Shown piece by piece: positions 9,256 through 18,515 of a stretch of DNA of 64,000 bases (position 1 is its first letter; each line of letters starts with the position of its first letter). The notes under the pieces were generated by a model that saw nothing but the letters and a program-made list of their open reading frames with translations, did not search any database and was not told the origin of the DNA. The translations under genes and the position numbers were made by a program. The stretch lies in the NCBI GenBank assembly GCA_963836355.1, contig CAWIJO010000004.1, positions 62,001 through 126,000 of the forward strand. Direction: 5' to 3'. The DNA is from Palsa-506 sp963836355. Its GTDB lineage: Bacteria; Actinomycetota; Actinomycetes; Streptosporangiales; Streptosporangiaceae.

Positions 9256-9515
9256 TTCCGCAACCCCCCGCCATCCCGGTGCCTGGCGTTCGAGGCCGGC
9301 TTTCCTCTCAGCAGCACGGAGCAGAGCCAGCACAGCAGGGCGACTACCGGTACCAAGATCAGCTGATACCAGTAGAAGAAGGGGAAATCACCTAGCTTCG
9401 GCGTGGCGCGCGCGTAGATGGGCACCCACAGCGCACCGCCAATCGCGGCCAGCAGCAGGACCATGATGGCGACCCGCGTGACGGGACTCTTGCCTGCGGG
9501 AGCGGACTGGGCCAT
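9252..9515 (-). CDS. DUF3311 small membrane protein, partner of the symporter
   Basis: An 87-aa protein with two hydrophobic segments (VAIMVLLLAAIGGALWVPIYA and the stretch around FFYWYQLILVPVVALLCWLC) joined by a short loop containing ATPKLGDFPFFYW, the hallmark of DUF3311. It overlaps the downstream symporter by GTGA. In this family the small protein is almost always encoded immediately before an SSS transporter and probably helps its assembly or stability; that role is inferred. Confidence 0.85.
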   Translation of the reverse strand: MAQSAPAGKSPVTRVAIMVLLLAAIGGALWVPIYARATPKLGDFPFFYWYQLILVPVVALLCWLCSVLLRGKPASNARHRDGGGLRK

Positions 9516-9669
9516 CGCAGCCTCTCAGGGTGTGATGCGCGCCGCGGCCGGCCCCCCGCCGTGCCACGGCATGCAAACGAATCTGGCCCCCATGGTGCAA
9601 CATCACTGGCTAGGTAATCGGGCTTTCCGGCGCATTGGCGGCCAGTGTGATCAATCCCAGGGCTCGGCC

Positions 9670-9705
9670 GCCCGTTTCGCCCCGCCCGCCCGTTTCGCCC
9701 CGCCC
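9670..9705. repeat. Two 18-bp tandem copies in the 206-bp gap
   Basis: The unit GCCCGTTTCGCCCCGCCC occurs at 9670-9687 and 9688-9705 and runs into a C-rich tract just after the stop of the receiver-reductase gene. No gene is visible in 9516-9721. The repeat may be simple slippage in a 3' region. Confidence 0.7.
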
Positions 9706-9721
9706 CCCGCCCCCGCGCTGT

Positions 9722-11413
9722 TCATCCTTTGTCCGTCAGTGACTGCTCGTCCGGGTGTTCGGCCACAATGTACTCCTGCACGAGACGGATCACAGCCGCG
9801 CCGTCACCGACGGCGGAGGCAACCCTCTTGATCGAACGGTAGCGGGCATCTCCCGCGGCGAAGACGCCGGGTATCGAGGTCTCGAAAGGGAGCGGCCCGC
9901 GGTCGAGCGGCCAGCGCGGCGGATGCGCGCCGTCCCGGACGACATCGCGCCCGGTAAGGATATAACCGCGCTCGAGCTGGGTTGCCTCGGCTAGCCACTG
10001 AGTGCGTGGCGCGCCGCCGATCAGCACGAAGAGCGCGGCCGCGGGGACTTGCTCGGTCCGGCCGCGCAGCTTGTCGTGCAGGGTGATGGCCTCGAGGTGA
10101 TCATTTCCGTGGCCGTCGGCGACCTCGGTATGCAGGCACACCGCGATGTTGGAAGTGACCTCGATTTCCCGGATCAGGTAGTCCGACATCGACCGCGCCA
10201 GGCTGTCCCCGCGCGCCAGCACGGTTACCTGCCGGGCATGCCGCGCGAGGTGCAGCGCGGTCTGGCCGGCCGAGTTCCCGGCTCCCACCACGAAGACGTC
10301 GCGGCCTTTCATCGCCCTCGTTTCTGTCCCGGCCGCACCGTAGAAGACACCGGAGCCAACCAGCGCCTCGAGGCGCGGCACGCCGAGCCGGCGCCAGGCA
10401 ATGCCGGTCGCGACGATAACCGCCTTCGCCGCGATCTGGTAGCCATCGGCCAGCTGCACAATGCGTTTATCCGCACCGCCCGCCAGGCCGACGGCGGACT
10501 GCGAGAACACCATGTGCGCGCCGAACATCCAGGCCTGCTCGCAGGCGCGGCGGGTGAGATCACGCCCGCTGATGCCGTGCGGGAAGCCGGGATAATTCCG
10601 GATCATCGGGCTGCTTCCCGCCTGGCCGCCGGAAACGGTCTCTTCCAGCACCACCGTGTGCAGGCCTTCCGATGCGGCGTAGACGCCGGCCGCGAGGCCA
10701 GCCGGCCCGGCGCCGACGATGACGACATCGCACTCGTCGACTTCGTTGTGGATGCTCCCGCCGACAGCTTCGATGACCTGCGCGGGCGTCGGTTCGACGA
10801 TGGTGTAGTCGTCGTGCCGGATCATGACTGGCAGGCGCACGGCGTCCAGTCCGCTTTCGGCAAGCCGGTAACGGCCCGGCTCGCTATCAGCCGAGTGGAA
10901 TCTGAACGGCACGTTGAAGCGGGCCAGCAACTCTCGTAGCTCGTGCGTGCTGCGTTCCTGCGCCCGTCCGATGATGTGGAACAGCTCGAAGCCGGTCTGG
11001 TGATCCTTAGCCCACTCGGCCAGGAACTCGGACATGACGCGGTAGAGGTCCTGTTCGAGCGTCCACGGTTTGGTGATGTGGTAGTCAGCCTCGCCGAGCG
11101 TCATGGCCTGGACGACCGGGCTGCGCGCCGAGTAGTCGCGTTCCACCAGCAGCACCCGCTTGGCCAGTGGGTGCATTTCATGAGCGCGGGCGAGGAAGCC
11201 GATTCCGGGCATCTCGCTCATCTCGTGGTCGACGATCAGCATGGCCACGAGCTCGCGGGAATCGGCCAGTTCGCGAAGCATCGCCAACCCGGCGGCGGCA
11301 GACGACTCACCGATGATGCGGAAGTCTTCGCCGAACCGCCGGGCGAGATCGTCTCGTAGCGCGTGCACCACCCCGGCGTCGTCATCGATCACGAACAGGA
11401 CAGGCTTTGACAT
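9722..11413 (-). CDS. Response-regulator receiver fused to a thioredoxin-reductase-like FAD oxidoreductase
   Basis: A 563-aa fusion. Residues 1-125 form a CheY-like receiver with the acidic pocket D10-D12, phospho-acceptor D62 (in LLIVDHEMSEMPG, D before H) and conserved K115 (ITKPW). Residues about 135-225 look thioredoxin/glutaredoxin-like. From about 230 there is a low-Mr thioredoxin-reductase-like flavoprotein with FAD motif GAGPAGLAAG, GGQAG, and NAD(P) motif GAGNSAG. The segment that holds the CxxC disulphide in true TrxR (after GSGVFYGAAG) has no cysteine, so it is probably not a thioredoxin reductase. The start at 11413 follows a good GGGAGG; the open frame continues further upstream into the oxidase gene but that is not credible. 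Confidence 0.85.
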   Translation of the reverse strand: MSKPVLFVIDDDAGVVHALRDDLARRFGEDFRIIGESSAAAGLAMLRELADSRELVAMLIVDHEMSEMPGIGFLARAHEMHPLAKRVLLVERDYSARSPVVQAMTLGEADYHITKPWTLEQDLYRVMSEFLAEWAKDHQTGFELFHIIGRAQERSTHELRELLARFNVPFRFHSADSEPGRYRLAESGLDAVRLPVMIRHDDYTIVEPTPAQVIEAVGGSIHNEVDECDVVIVGAGPAGLAAGVYAASEGLHTVVLEETVSGGQAGSSPMIRNYPGFPHGISGRDLTRRACEQAWMFGAHMVFSQSAVGLAGGADKRIVQLADGYQIAAKAVIVATGIAWRRLGVPRLEALVGSGVFYGAAGTETRAMKGRDVFVVGAGNSAGQTALHLARHARQVTVLARGDSLARSMSDYLIREIEVTSNIAVCLHTEVADGHGNDHLEAITLHDKLRGRTEQVPAAALFVLIGGAPRTQWLAEATQLERGYILTGRDVVRDGAHPPRWPLDRGPLPFETSIPGVFAAGDARYRSIKRVASAVGDGAAVIRLVQEYIVAEHPDEQSLTDKG

Positions 11414-11487
11414 CCGCTGCCTCCCGGGCGCAGCTCGGATAGTTGGCGCAGGATGCTCTGACATCCTGCCGGGCCGGCCGGGCCGGC

Positions 11488-12906
11488 TTACCGGCCGGAC
11501 TCGCTGGCAGGCTGGATGTTCTGGTTGATGTGGAAGGCGTTGCCGGGGTCGTAGCGGTCCTTGACCCGGGCGAGCCGCTCGTAGTTGCCGCGATAGGACG
11601 CCTTGACCCGGTCCTGGCCCTCGCTCATCAGGAAGTTGACGTAGGCACCGCCGGCCGAGGTCGGGTGCAGCGCCTGCCAGTAATCTTGCGCCCACCGCGA
11701 GATGCGGCCGGCGTTGGCGGGATCGGGGTCGACGCCCACGATGACGCCGGCCCAGCCGCCGTCTCGGTAGGCGAACGCCGTCGCGCCCGCTGGCACCCGG
11801 CTGGCGGCGCCGTCGACGGGATGCATGTGCATGGCGGAAAGGCCGGTCGGCAGCTGCGCGCCGTACTTGACGTGCGCGTCGATCGCTGCGTCCGAGATCT
11901 CGTTGAAGAAGTCCGCCTTCCAGTACTGTTGCAGCCCGGCTGGGTAGAGCCCGTCGAACGCGCTCTGCAGCACGTCGAACGGCATCGGCTGCACGCCGAC
12001 CAGCAACGGCGAGCCGTACGTCCGGACCGGCTCCAGTACCTCGTCGGCCCGGTCGTGCGATCCGGTATAGCACCAGACGATGCCGCAAGCCTTCCGGCCC
12101 CAGAGCGGCTGAGGGAATGGCGCCGCGGGGGGGATGGTGATCAGCGCGAGCCAGCCGCTCAGCTGCTCCGGCAGCGACGGCAGCAGCTCCCGGTACCAGC
12201 GCATCACCTCGGGGGTGTCGGCGATGTCGTACAGGACCGGGCCGCCGATGATCGTGCCGTGATCGCCGATGTCATGGCAGCGGAACGTGAACGAGGTGAC
12301 AATGCCGAAGTTCCCGCCCCCGCCGCGCAAGGCCCAGAACAGGTCGCCGTGGGAGCTCTCGCTCGCGGTCAGGAACGTCCCGTCCGCCAGCACCACGTCG
12401 GCGGCGAGCAGGTTGTCGATGGTAAGGCCGAACCGCCGGGTGAGATAGCCGATGCCACCGCCGAGGGTCAGGCCGGCCACTCCGGTCGATGCCAGGAAGC
12501 CGAAGGGAGTGGCCATGCCGAACGCAACGGTCGCGTGGTCGACGTCTCCCAGGGTGCATCCGGCGTCCGCGCGGACGGTGTGATTCTCCGGGCTTACCGT
12601 TGTGCTGCGCAGCAGCGACAGGTCGACGACCAATGCGTCGTCCCACACCGCGAAGCCAGCTGCGCTGTGGCCGCCGCCGCGGACGGCGAGCTCGACGCCG
12701 TGCTCGCGGCCAAACCGCACACAGGCGATGACATCGGCGGCATCGCGGCACCGCGCGATGGCAGCCGGGCGCTTGTCGATCATGCCGTTGTTGACGGCGC
12801 GCGCCGCGTCATACCGGGGGTCCCGCGGCATGATCAAGCTGCCGCGCACGGCAGCGGCCAGCTCTTCGTACGGCGCGGTGGCGATGTCGGCTAAGGTGGC
12901 GGTCAT
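11488..12906 (-). CDS. FAD-binding oxidase with BBE domain (berberine-bridge-enzyme type)
   Basis: A 472-aa PCMH-type flavin oxidase. The FAD domain shows AVRGGGHSAAGFAVWDDALVVDLSLL, where the His is the usual covalent flavin site, then GVAGLTLGGGIGYLTRRFGLTIDNLLAADVVLADG and LFWALRGGGGNFGIVTSFTF. The C-terminal BBE region ends YDPGNAFHINQNI. AAGGAG lies 8 nt before the ATG at 12906; an ATG 24 nt further upstream is less well placed. Members oxidise sugars, alkaloids or polyketides; the substrate is unknown. It is followed by the receiver-flavoprotein gene on the same strand. Confidence 0.9.
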   Translation of the reverse strand: MTATLADIATAPYEELAAAVRGSLIMPRDPRYDAARAVNNGMIDKRPAAIARCRDAADVIACVRFGREHGVELAVRGGGHSAAGFAVWDDALVVDLSLLRSTTVSPENHTVRADAGCTLGDVDHATVAFGMATPFGFLASTGVAGLTLGGGIGYLTRRFGLTIDNLLAADVVLADGTFLTASESSHGDLFWALRGGGGNFGIVTSFTFRCHDIGDHGTIIGGPVLYDIADTPEVMRWYRELLPSLPEQLSGWLALITIPPAAPFPQPLWGRKACGIVWCYTGSHDRADEVLEPVRTYGSPLLVGVQPMPFDVLQSAFDGLYPAGLQQYWKADFFNEISDAAIDAHVKYGAQLPTGLSAMHMHPVDGAASRVPAGATAFAYRDGGWAGVIVGVDPDPANAGRISRWAQDYWQALHPTSAGGAYVNFLMSEGQDRVKASYRGNYERLARVKDRYDPGNAFHINQNIQPASESGR

Positions 12907-13000
12907 GGGTGTCTCCTTCGGCTGAGGCATCCTGATTTTCAGGACAGGCCGAATTTAGGCTCCGCTCCGTTCGCCGAGCGTTCGCCAGCGCGCGCTCGCG

Positions 13001-16000
13001 TCAGGCAACCGGGAGAACGCCGGGGGCCAGCGGGCGAACGCCTCGCCCGGCGAGGTCACGCTCACAGCGCCGGAGCAGCGCGACGCTGCCGTGCGCGGAC
13101 GCCAGCTGGGCAGCGGAGCGCAGGCGGGTGATGGCGGCGGCCTGGGTCCCGTCGAAGGCAGCGCGCATCCGCATCACCTCGGGCAGCCACCATAGGTCGT
13201 CCCGCGCCTTTCCGGCGACGACGGCAGCGTCGAGGGTCGCTCGCGCGGAATCGGGCCGGTTATTTCGTGCTGAGAGGTCGGCGAGCAGCGATAGCCAGTA
13301 CGGCATGCGGGCGAACGAGCCCGCCGACCTCAGGTTGTCGATGCCGCGCCGGGCGAGGGCGATGCCGGACTCGTCCGGGCGGGACCAGCCGTCCAGAATC
13401 AGCCCCCACTCGCGGTAGTAGGCGAAGCCATGGCGATCGCACAGCTTGCGCAGTTCCCGGATGATCTCCCCCAGCTCGGCCATGTCGTGGCGCATCTGGT
13501 GGGTGATGCCGCCGTAGGCCAGGGCCACCGCCAGGTTGTACGGGCGGTCGACCGTCCGGGCCAGCGTGATAGCGTCGCGGCAGCTAGCCAGGGCGTCGTC
13601 GTCGTGGCCCAGCAGCCAGTGGGCGTGCGCGGCCCAGGCCATGCTATGCAGCTCTGGCCGGGTGCCGACGCTCAGCAACACGGAACGGCTGGTCAGCTGC
13701 GCGGCTTGCTCGAGGTGGCGTAGCCCGTCGGCCGGCATCCCGAGGCTGACGGCCGAACCGCCAGCCGCGAAGTGAGCCGGACCGCTCAGCTCGGAGCCGG
13801 GGTCGATCAGGGTCAGCGCCCGGGTGGCCGTCTGGTATGCATCGGCAGTGCGACCCTGGACGAACCGGGCCGCCCAGAGCGCGACCAGGCCGGTCAGCGT
13901 CGAGTCATTGCGGCCCAGTGACTCAGCGAGGTCGATCGAGCGCTCCAGGGTGCGCTGCAGCTCCGCCGACGAGTAGCCGTACCTCGCGTTCAGCGGTGCT
14001 GCCATGCCTTCAAGGACTGCGAGTTCCTTGGTGTCCCTGTCTCTGCCCGCAGGCAGGCTGCGCACGATCGACAGCGCCTCCTTGTGCAGCCGGATCGCCT
14101 CGGCATGGGCGAACATGCCCGCGGCGACGTCGGCGGCATGCCGGTAGTAGGCCACCGCCCGCCCAGGCCGCCCGCCGCGGGCATACTGCTCGGCGAGCTG
14201 AGCCGAGACCATATCGGTGTCGTCGGCGTGCAGCAGCTCGAGCGCCTGGGCGATGCGCCGGTGCAACAGCCACCGTTTCGGCGGACTGACCTGGACGTAC
14301 GCCGTCTCGCGCAGCAGGCCGTGGGAGAAGTCGTAGCCGTCCCTGAACTCGTGCAGGATCCTGCGCCGCCACAGTTCGTCGACCGCCCCCACCACGATGT
14401 CAGCTTCGAGATCGCTGGCCTCGGTGAGGAGATCGAGCGTGAAGTTCGTCCCTACTGCGGCCGCGAGGCCGGCCACTTCGCGGGCTGCCGCGGTCGCCTG
14501 CTCCAGGCGGTTGCGCAGCACCGCCGTGAGATCACTGGCCGGCAGCGGCGTGCTGCCGAGATCGACACTGCTGCGCACTGCCTCGATGACGTATAGCGGG
14601 AATCCGCCCGTCGTCGCCTGCAGCAGGTTCAAGTCGGCGACCAGCAGGGGCCGCCCGGCGATCGCCTCGGCGAGACGTGCCGTGTCAGCGGCCTCCAGCG
14701 GGCTGAGGGACAGCTCGGTGAGCAGTCCGGTAGCGCGCATCCGGACGGTCCAGTCCGCGAGTTCGGGGTCCTCGTCAACGTAGTCATTGCGTAGCGTCCC
14801 GGCTACCAGGATCTGAGCACCGGAATCCAGCGCCAGGCAGAACGCGAGGAATGCCAGCGTTTCCTGGTCGCACCATTGCATGTTGTCGAGGACGAGCAGC
14901 ATCGGGCGGCCGACCGCGAGCAGCGCCCGGGCGAGGCCTTCGAAGAAGCGGTGCAGTTGCCAGGCGTCGGCCATTGCCCTTGAGCCGCCGCGTTCGCCGC
15001 GGCCACCTGACGGCACGAGCCTGGCGACTTCGGCGCGCCAGGCCGGGTCGAGCGTCGCCGTTGCCGACTGGACTGCCGGGTTTCGCATCCAGTCGGCAAC
15101 GGGCGCCAGCGCCAGCCGTCCGGATGTCCCGAAGCACTGGGTAGTCGCGACCACCGCGCCCTGCAGTCGTGCCAGCTCGGCGACCTCGGCTACCAGGCGG
15201 GACTTACCGACGCCGGCGCCGCCGCGGACCAGCGCCAGGCTCGGGCGGCCTGCCGCGGCCGTCCGCCACAGCTCCTGGAGCAGGCCGAGTTCCGGTGCCC
15301 GGCCGACGATCTGGGCTGCGGCGAACCCGGACCGGCCGGCCGCGGGCCCGATCGCCGGTGGTTGCGGCCCGGCCGGCCCGGCCTGGTCGATCAGCCGCTG
15401 GAATGCCTGCCTCGTCACGGCGTCCGGGATGACGCCGAGCTCACGCTCCAGCACCGAGGCGCAGTGATGGTAGGTGCTGACCGCGCCGGCCCGGTCGCCC
15501 AGGTCGGCTTGCAATTGCATCAGGGTGCGATAGCCGACCTCCTCCAGCGGTTGCAGTGCAATGCGGCGGCGGGCAGTCTCGGCTGCTCCGGCCAGGTCAC
15601 CCCTTCGTGCCCGGGTCTCGCAGCTCAGATCACACAAATCCACGCATTGGCGCTCGAGCTCTGACCTGGCATCGAGCAGCCAGTCGTCGTACATGCCGGG
15701 CAGCAAGTCGCCCCGGTACTGGGCGATGGCCTGCCCGGCGTGCGCCAGCACCCCCTCGCCGTCATCGGCCGCCGCGGCCGCCAGCGCGGCCTTGCGCTCG
15801 ATATCGAAGGTACGCAGATCGACGCGGCACGTCTCGGTGTCACGCCAGCAAAGCTCCCTGGACGTGACGACGAGTGCGGGCTCGCGTCCCAGCACCTGGC
15901 GCAGGTGATGCAGCTCGCGACGCAGGTTAGTGAGCGCCTGCATCTCCGTCGAGTCAGGCCAGAACAGCCCGGCGATACGCTGCCGGAGCTGCGGCGACCC

Positions 16001-16111
16001 GGCATGGACCACCAGAAAGGCGACGAGGGCAACCGCACGCGACGAGCACGTCCGGACGCCGGTCTCGTCGTCGGTGATTGCCTGCTCCCCCAAGAGGGAC
16101 ACGTGCAGCAT
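13001..16111 (-). CDS. AfsR/SARP-type transcriptional regulator with BTAD, ATPase and TPR-like domains
   Basis: A 1036-aa regulator. It has an OmpR-type winged-helix DNA-binding domain (about 1-90, ending LTNLRRELHHLRQVLG), a bacterial transcriptional activation domain (about 95-245), an AAA/STAND ATPase with P-loop GGAGVGKSR near residue 300, and a long helical TPR-like C-terminus. SARPs bind direct repeats and activate secondary-metabolite or sporulation genes. I chose the ATG at 16111, preceded by AGGAGG. An upstream extension is open but not domain-like. It is divergent from the secreted coiled-coil protein gene, and the shared intergenic DNA contains two 22-bp direct repeats. Confidence 0.88.
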   Translation of the reverse strand: MLHVSLLGEQAITDDETGVRTCSSRAVALVAFLVVHAGSPQLRQRIAGLFWPDSTEMQALTNLRRELHHLRQVLGREPALVVTSRELCWRDTETCRVDLRTFDIERKAALAAAAADDGEGVLAHAGQAIAQYRGDLLPGMYDDWLLDARSELERQCVDLCDLSCETRARRGDLAGAAETARRRIALQPLEEVGYRTLMQLQADLGDRAGAVSTYHHCASVLERELGVIPDAVTRQAFQRLIDQAGPAGPQPPAIGPAAGRSGFAAAQIVGRAPELGLLQELWRTAAAGRPSLALVRGGAGVGKSRLVAEVAELARLQGAVVATTQCFGTSGRLALAPVADWMRNPAVQSATATLDPAWRAEVARLVPSGGRGERGGSRAMADAWQLHRFFEGLARALLAVGRPMLLVLDNMQWCDQETLAFLAFCLALDSGAQILVAGTLRNDYVDEDPELADWTVRMRATGLLTELSLSPLEAADTARLAEAIAGRPLLVADLNLLQATTGGFPLYVIEAVRSSVDLGSTPLPASDLTAVLRNRLEQATAAAREVAGLAAAVGTNFTLDLLTEASDLEADIVVGAVDELWRRRILHEFRDGYDFSHGLLRETAYVQVSPPKRWLLHRRIAQALELLHADDTDMVSAQLAEQYARGGRPGRAVAYYRHAADVAAGMFAHAEAIRLHKEALSIVRSLPAGRDRDTKELAVLEGMAAPLNARYGYSSAELQRTLERSIDLAESLGRNDSTLTGLVALWAARFVQGRTADAYQTATRALTLIDPGSELSGPAHFAAGGSAVSLGMPADGLRHLEQAAQLTSRSVLLSVGTRPELHSMAWAAHAHWLLGHDDDALASCRDAITLARTVDRPYNLAVALAYGGITHQMRHDMAELGEIIRELRKLCDRHGFAYYREWGLILDGWSRPDESGIALARRGIDNLRSAGSFARMPYWLSLLADLSARNNRPDSARATLDAAVVAGKARDDLWWLPEVMRMRAAFDGTQAAAITRLRSAAQLASAHGSVALLRRCERDLAGRGVRPLAPGVLPVA

Positions 16112-16316
16112 GTCGACGCGGCCTCCTGAAGCCCAGGCTAGACCAACTGCGCCCGGCGCGGCCGTCAGCCGGCTGCCGGGCTCAGGTTCAGGCCGTAGCC
16201 AGGTCCCGGCAATGCCGAACGGACTGCGCACGGGGGCGTGGGGTGCTATGTTCCAGAATCGGCTACCGGTCGGTGAGTGTCAGTAGTGACGAGCACTCAG
16301 CCTAGGGCGGCCGCGC

Positions 16317-16360
16317 CGCTTATGGAGTCCAGGGTGAACGCTTATGGAGTCCAGGGTGAA
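16317..16360. promoter_or_regulatory. Two perfect 22-bp direct repeats in the SARP/secreted-protein intergenic region
   Basis: Copies at 16317-16338 and 16339-16360 are identical and start CGCTTATGGAGTCC; on the reverse strand each begins TTCACCCTGG. The 329-bp gap 16112-16440 holds no gene and separates the divergent SARP-ATPase and secreted-protein genes. SARP/OmpR-type regulators recognise direct repeats phased by 11 or 22 bp, so this is a candidate operator, 80 bp upstream of the forward start. A mobile-element scar is the alternative. Confidence 0.5.
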
Positions 16361-16440
16361 TCAGCCGCGGATCGTTTCGCCGCCGCGGGCTCCCGGCCCG
16401 GCCGTCGGTTCACCTGGTAGGCGGAGGGAGGGTTGAGCCG

Positions 16441-17448
16441 GTGAGGCGCTCGTGCTCCACCCAGAGCCGCTCTGTCGTTCCGCGGCGGCTGCTTCGGCCC
16501 GGCGCGGGCAGGGGCGTCGCAGCAGTGATCGCCGCCGCCGTTTCGCTGCTGGCCTTGTCGGCCGGGGATGCCGCTCCGGCCGCCCTGCCAGCCCGGAATG
16601 CTTCGGCTGTCCAGCTACTACTGGGCGCTGATTCGCATGTGGCGCTGGCCAGGCTGGAAGCGCGTGCTGCCCGGCTGTCCAGGCGGTACCGCGGTCAGCT
16701 GGTAAAGCTCACGGAGGCGCAGACCGCCGCCAAGGCGGCAACGGCCCGGGCGCTGCTGCTGCGCCGCCAGCTCGGCGGCGCGCGACGCCAGATCGCCGGG
16801 CTTGCCGCGGCGAGCTACATGGGCGGCGGGGTGGATCCGGCGCTTGCGCTGATGTTCAGCAGTGATCCGCAACGGATGCTCGACGGGAACGCGGCCGTCG
16901 AGTACCTTTCGCGGCAGCGCAGCGCCAGGGAGCAGGACCTGCGGCGGCTGGTGGCGGCCGACGGGCGCGCCGGGCAGACCGCGCGGGCAAAGGTTGCCGA
17001 GCTGCGCCGGCTGGTCACCGCACTGGTGCGCCAGCGGCGGACGGTCGAGCGTCTTATGGCCAAGTTCCAGCCTCAGTCACCGACCATCGGCGGGGATCGC
17101 ATAACCGCCCGGATGCGGCAGGTGCGGGACGAGGTCGACCGGCGGTTCGGCCCGTTCGCTGCCATTGGCTGCTACCGGCCAGAGAGCTCCGGCGAGCATC
17201 CGCTGGGCAGGGCATGCGACTTCATGCTGAGTTCCGGCGGTGTGCTGCCTTCCGGTCCCGGCGTACAGCGGGGTTACGCCATCGCCGCATGGGCGCAGGC
17301 GAACGCCTCCCGGCTCGGGATCATGTACATCATCTACCGGCAGCGGATCTGGGATATCCGGATGGCGTCGTCGGGCTGGGTCCCCATGGAAGACCGCGGC
17401 AGCATCACCGCGAACCACTTCGATCACGTGCATATCTCCGTCTTCTAG
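16441..17448 (+). CDS. Secreted coiled-coil protein with C-terminal ARB_07466-like domain
   Basis: A 335-aa exported protein starting at a GTG after GGAGGG. Residues 1-45 form an Arg-rich signal peptide with hydrophobic core AAVIAAAVSLLALSAG. Residues about 60-190 are an amphipathic coiled coil (LARLEARAARLSRRY, RALLLRRQLGGARRQIAGL), as in NlpC/P60- or peptidase-linked cell-wall proteins. The last 130 residues (FGPFAAIGCYRPESSGEHPLGRACDFML to ANHFDHVHISVF) match the uncharacterised ARB_07466-like domain with a conserved GRACDFM and a terminal HxDHVHIS. It probably acts at the cell wall. It is divergent from the SARP gene. Confidence 0.75.
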   Translation: MRRSCSTQSRSVVPRRLLRPGAGRGVAAVIAAAVSLLALSAGDAAPAALPARNASAVQLLLGADSHVALARLEARAARLSRRYRGQLVKLTEAQTAAKAATARALLLRRQLGGARRQIAGLAAASYMGGGVDPALALMFSSDPQRMLDGNAAVEYLSRQRSAREQDLRRLVAADGRAGQTARAKVAELRRLVTALVRQRRTVERLMAKFQPQSPTIGGDRITARMRQVRDEVDRRFGPFAAIGCYRPESSGEHPLGRACDFMLSSGGVLPSGPGVQRGYAIAAWAQANASRLGIMYIIYRQRIWDIRMASSGWVPMEDRGSITANHFDHVHISVF

Positions 17449-17460
17449 CGCGCTGCACCG

Positions 17461-18480
17461 TCAGTGCCGGGTCTCGGCGAGGTGCATCTTGATGACGGAG
17501 TCAAAATCCGGATCCGGGACGAGGCCAAGCCGGGCTGCCCGGCCGGCCTGGAACCGGGCAGGCCAGCTCGTCACGATCTGGGCCACTGCCGGGTCGGGCA
17601 CCCAGTCGATCAGGCTGCATGCCGCCGGGCCGGCCACCCGCTCCAGCGCGGCGACCATCTCCGCGACTGTCACGGTCAGTGCCGGCAAGTTGATCGCACT
17701 GCGGCCGCCCCAGGCCTCGCCGGGTGAAGTGGCGGCGCAGAGCAGCCCGTCGATGGCCCGGGCCGGCGAGGCGAGCGCCACCTCGGTCCGCGCGTCGACC
17801 GGGCAGATCGCGCGCTGCCCGGCGAGCGGTTCCCGGATGATGCCGGAAAGGAAGCCTGATGCCGCCGCGTTCGGCCGCCCCGGGCGCACGCTCACGGTCA
17901 TCAGCCGGATGGCTCGCCCGCGCAGGAATCCCTTGCGGGTGTAATCGGCCAGCAACTGTTCGCCGATGACTTTCTGCACCCCGTAGCTGGACTGCGGATT
18001 CGCCGCGGTGTGATCGTCTACGACGGCGGGGAGCGGGTGCTCGGCAGACCCCCCGAAGACCGCGACCGAACTAGCGAACACCACCACCGGGTTCGCCGCG
18101 AGCGCGCGGCACGATGCCAGCAGCAATTCGGTGGCGCGCAGGTTGGCAGACATGCCGAGGTCGAAGTCCGCTTCGCATTCCGCGCTGACCGCCGCGGCCA
18201 GATGGAAGATCACGTCGGCCCCGGCGAGCGCGTCCCACCCGCCGGACCCGCCCCGGCCGGCAGCTGCGGGATCGAGCAGTTCGCCGAGATCGCCGCAGAC
18301 CACAGTCACCCGGTTGTCCGCAGTGAGATCCGCGGGAACCGGCGCCCGGTCGATGACCGTTAGCCTGGACAGCGGGCCTGCCCCGCTGCCTGCTACCTGG
18401 AGCGAGCCCGCGGCCAGCAGTTGCCGGGCGAGGCGCGCGCCCAGGAAGCCGGCCCCGCCAGTGACCACCACATTCGTCAT
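17461..18480 (-). CDS. denD: NAD-dependent epimerase/dehydratase, D-erythronate dehydrogenase (DenD) type
   Basis: A 339-aa extended SDR with NAD motif GGAGFLGARLARQLL at residue 8, a Ser in VFASSVAVFGG and catalytic Tyr/Lys in QSSYGVQKVIGEQLL. The pattern VIGEQLLADYTRKGFLRGRAIRLMTVSVRPGRPNAAASGFLSGIIREPL is characteristic of DenD, which oxidises four-carbon sugar acids to 2-oxo-tetronates. The start at 18480 follows GGGAG; a longer frame upstream would invade the divergent gene. Only 35 bp separate it from the 2-oxo-tetronate-kinase-like gene, which makes the assignment stronger. Confidence 0.8.
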   Translation of the reverse strand: MTNVVVTGGAGFLGARLARQLLAAGSLQVAGSGAGPLSRLTVIDRAPVPADLTADNRVTVVCGDLGELLDPAAAGRGGSGGWDALAGADVIFHLAAAVSAECEADFDLGMSANLRATELLLASCRALAANPVVVFASSVAVFGGSAEHPLPAVVDDHTAANPQSSYGVQKVIGEQLLADYTRKGFLRGRAIRLMTVSVRPGRPNAAASGFLSGIIREPLAGQRAICPVDARTEVALASPARAIDGLLCAATSPGEAWGGRSAINLPALTVTVAEMVAALERVAGPAACSLIDWVPDPAVAQIVTSWPARFQAGRAARLGLVPDPDFDSVIKMHLAETRH

Positions 18481-18515
18481 GGCGTCTCCCGTACCGGCCT
18501 GGGGCGTCGAATACA

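Noticed and set aside
11414..12088. N-terminal extension of the receiver-flavoprotein frame into the oxidase gene
   Set aside because: Arg-rich shadow of the FAD oxidase; GGGAGG and the receiver N-terminus place the start at 11413.
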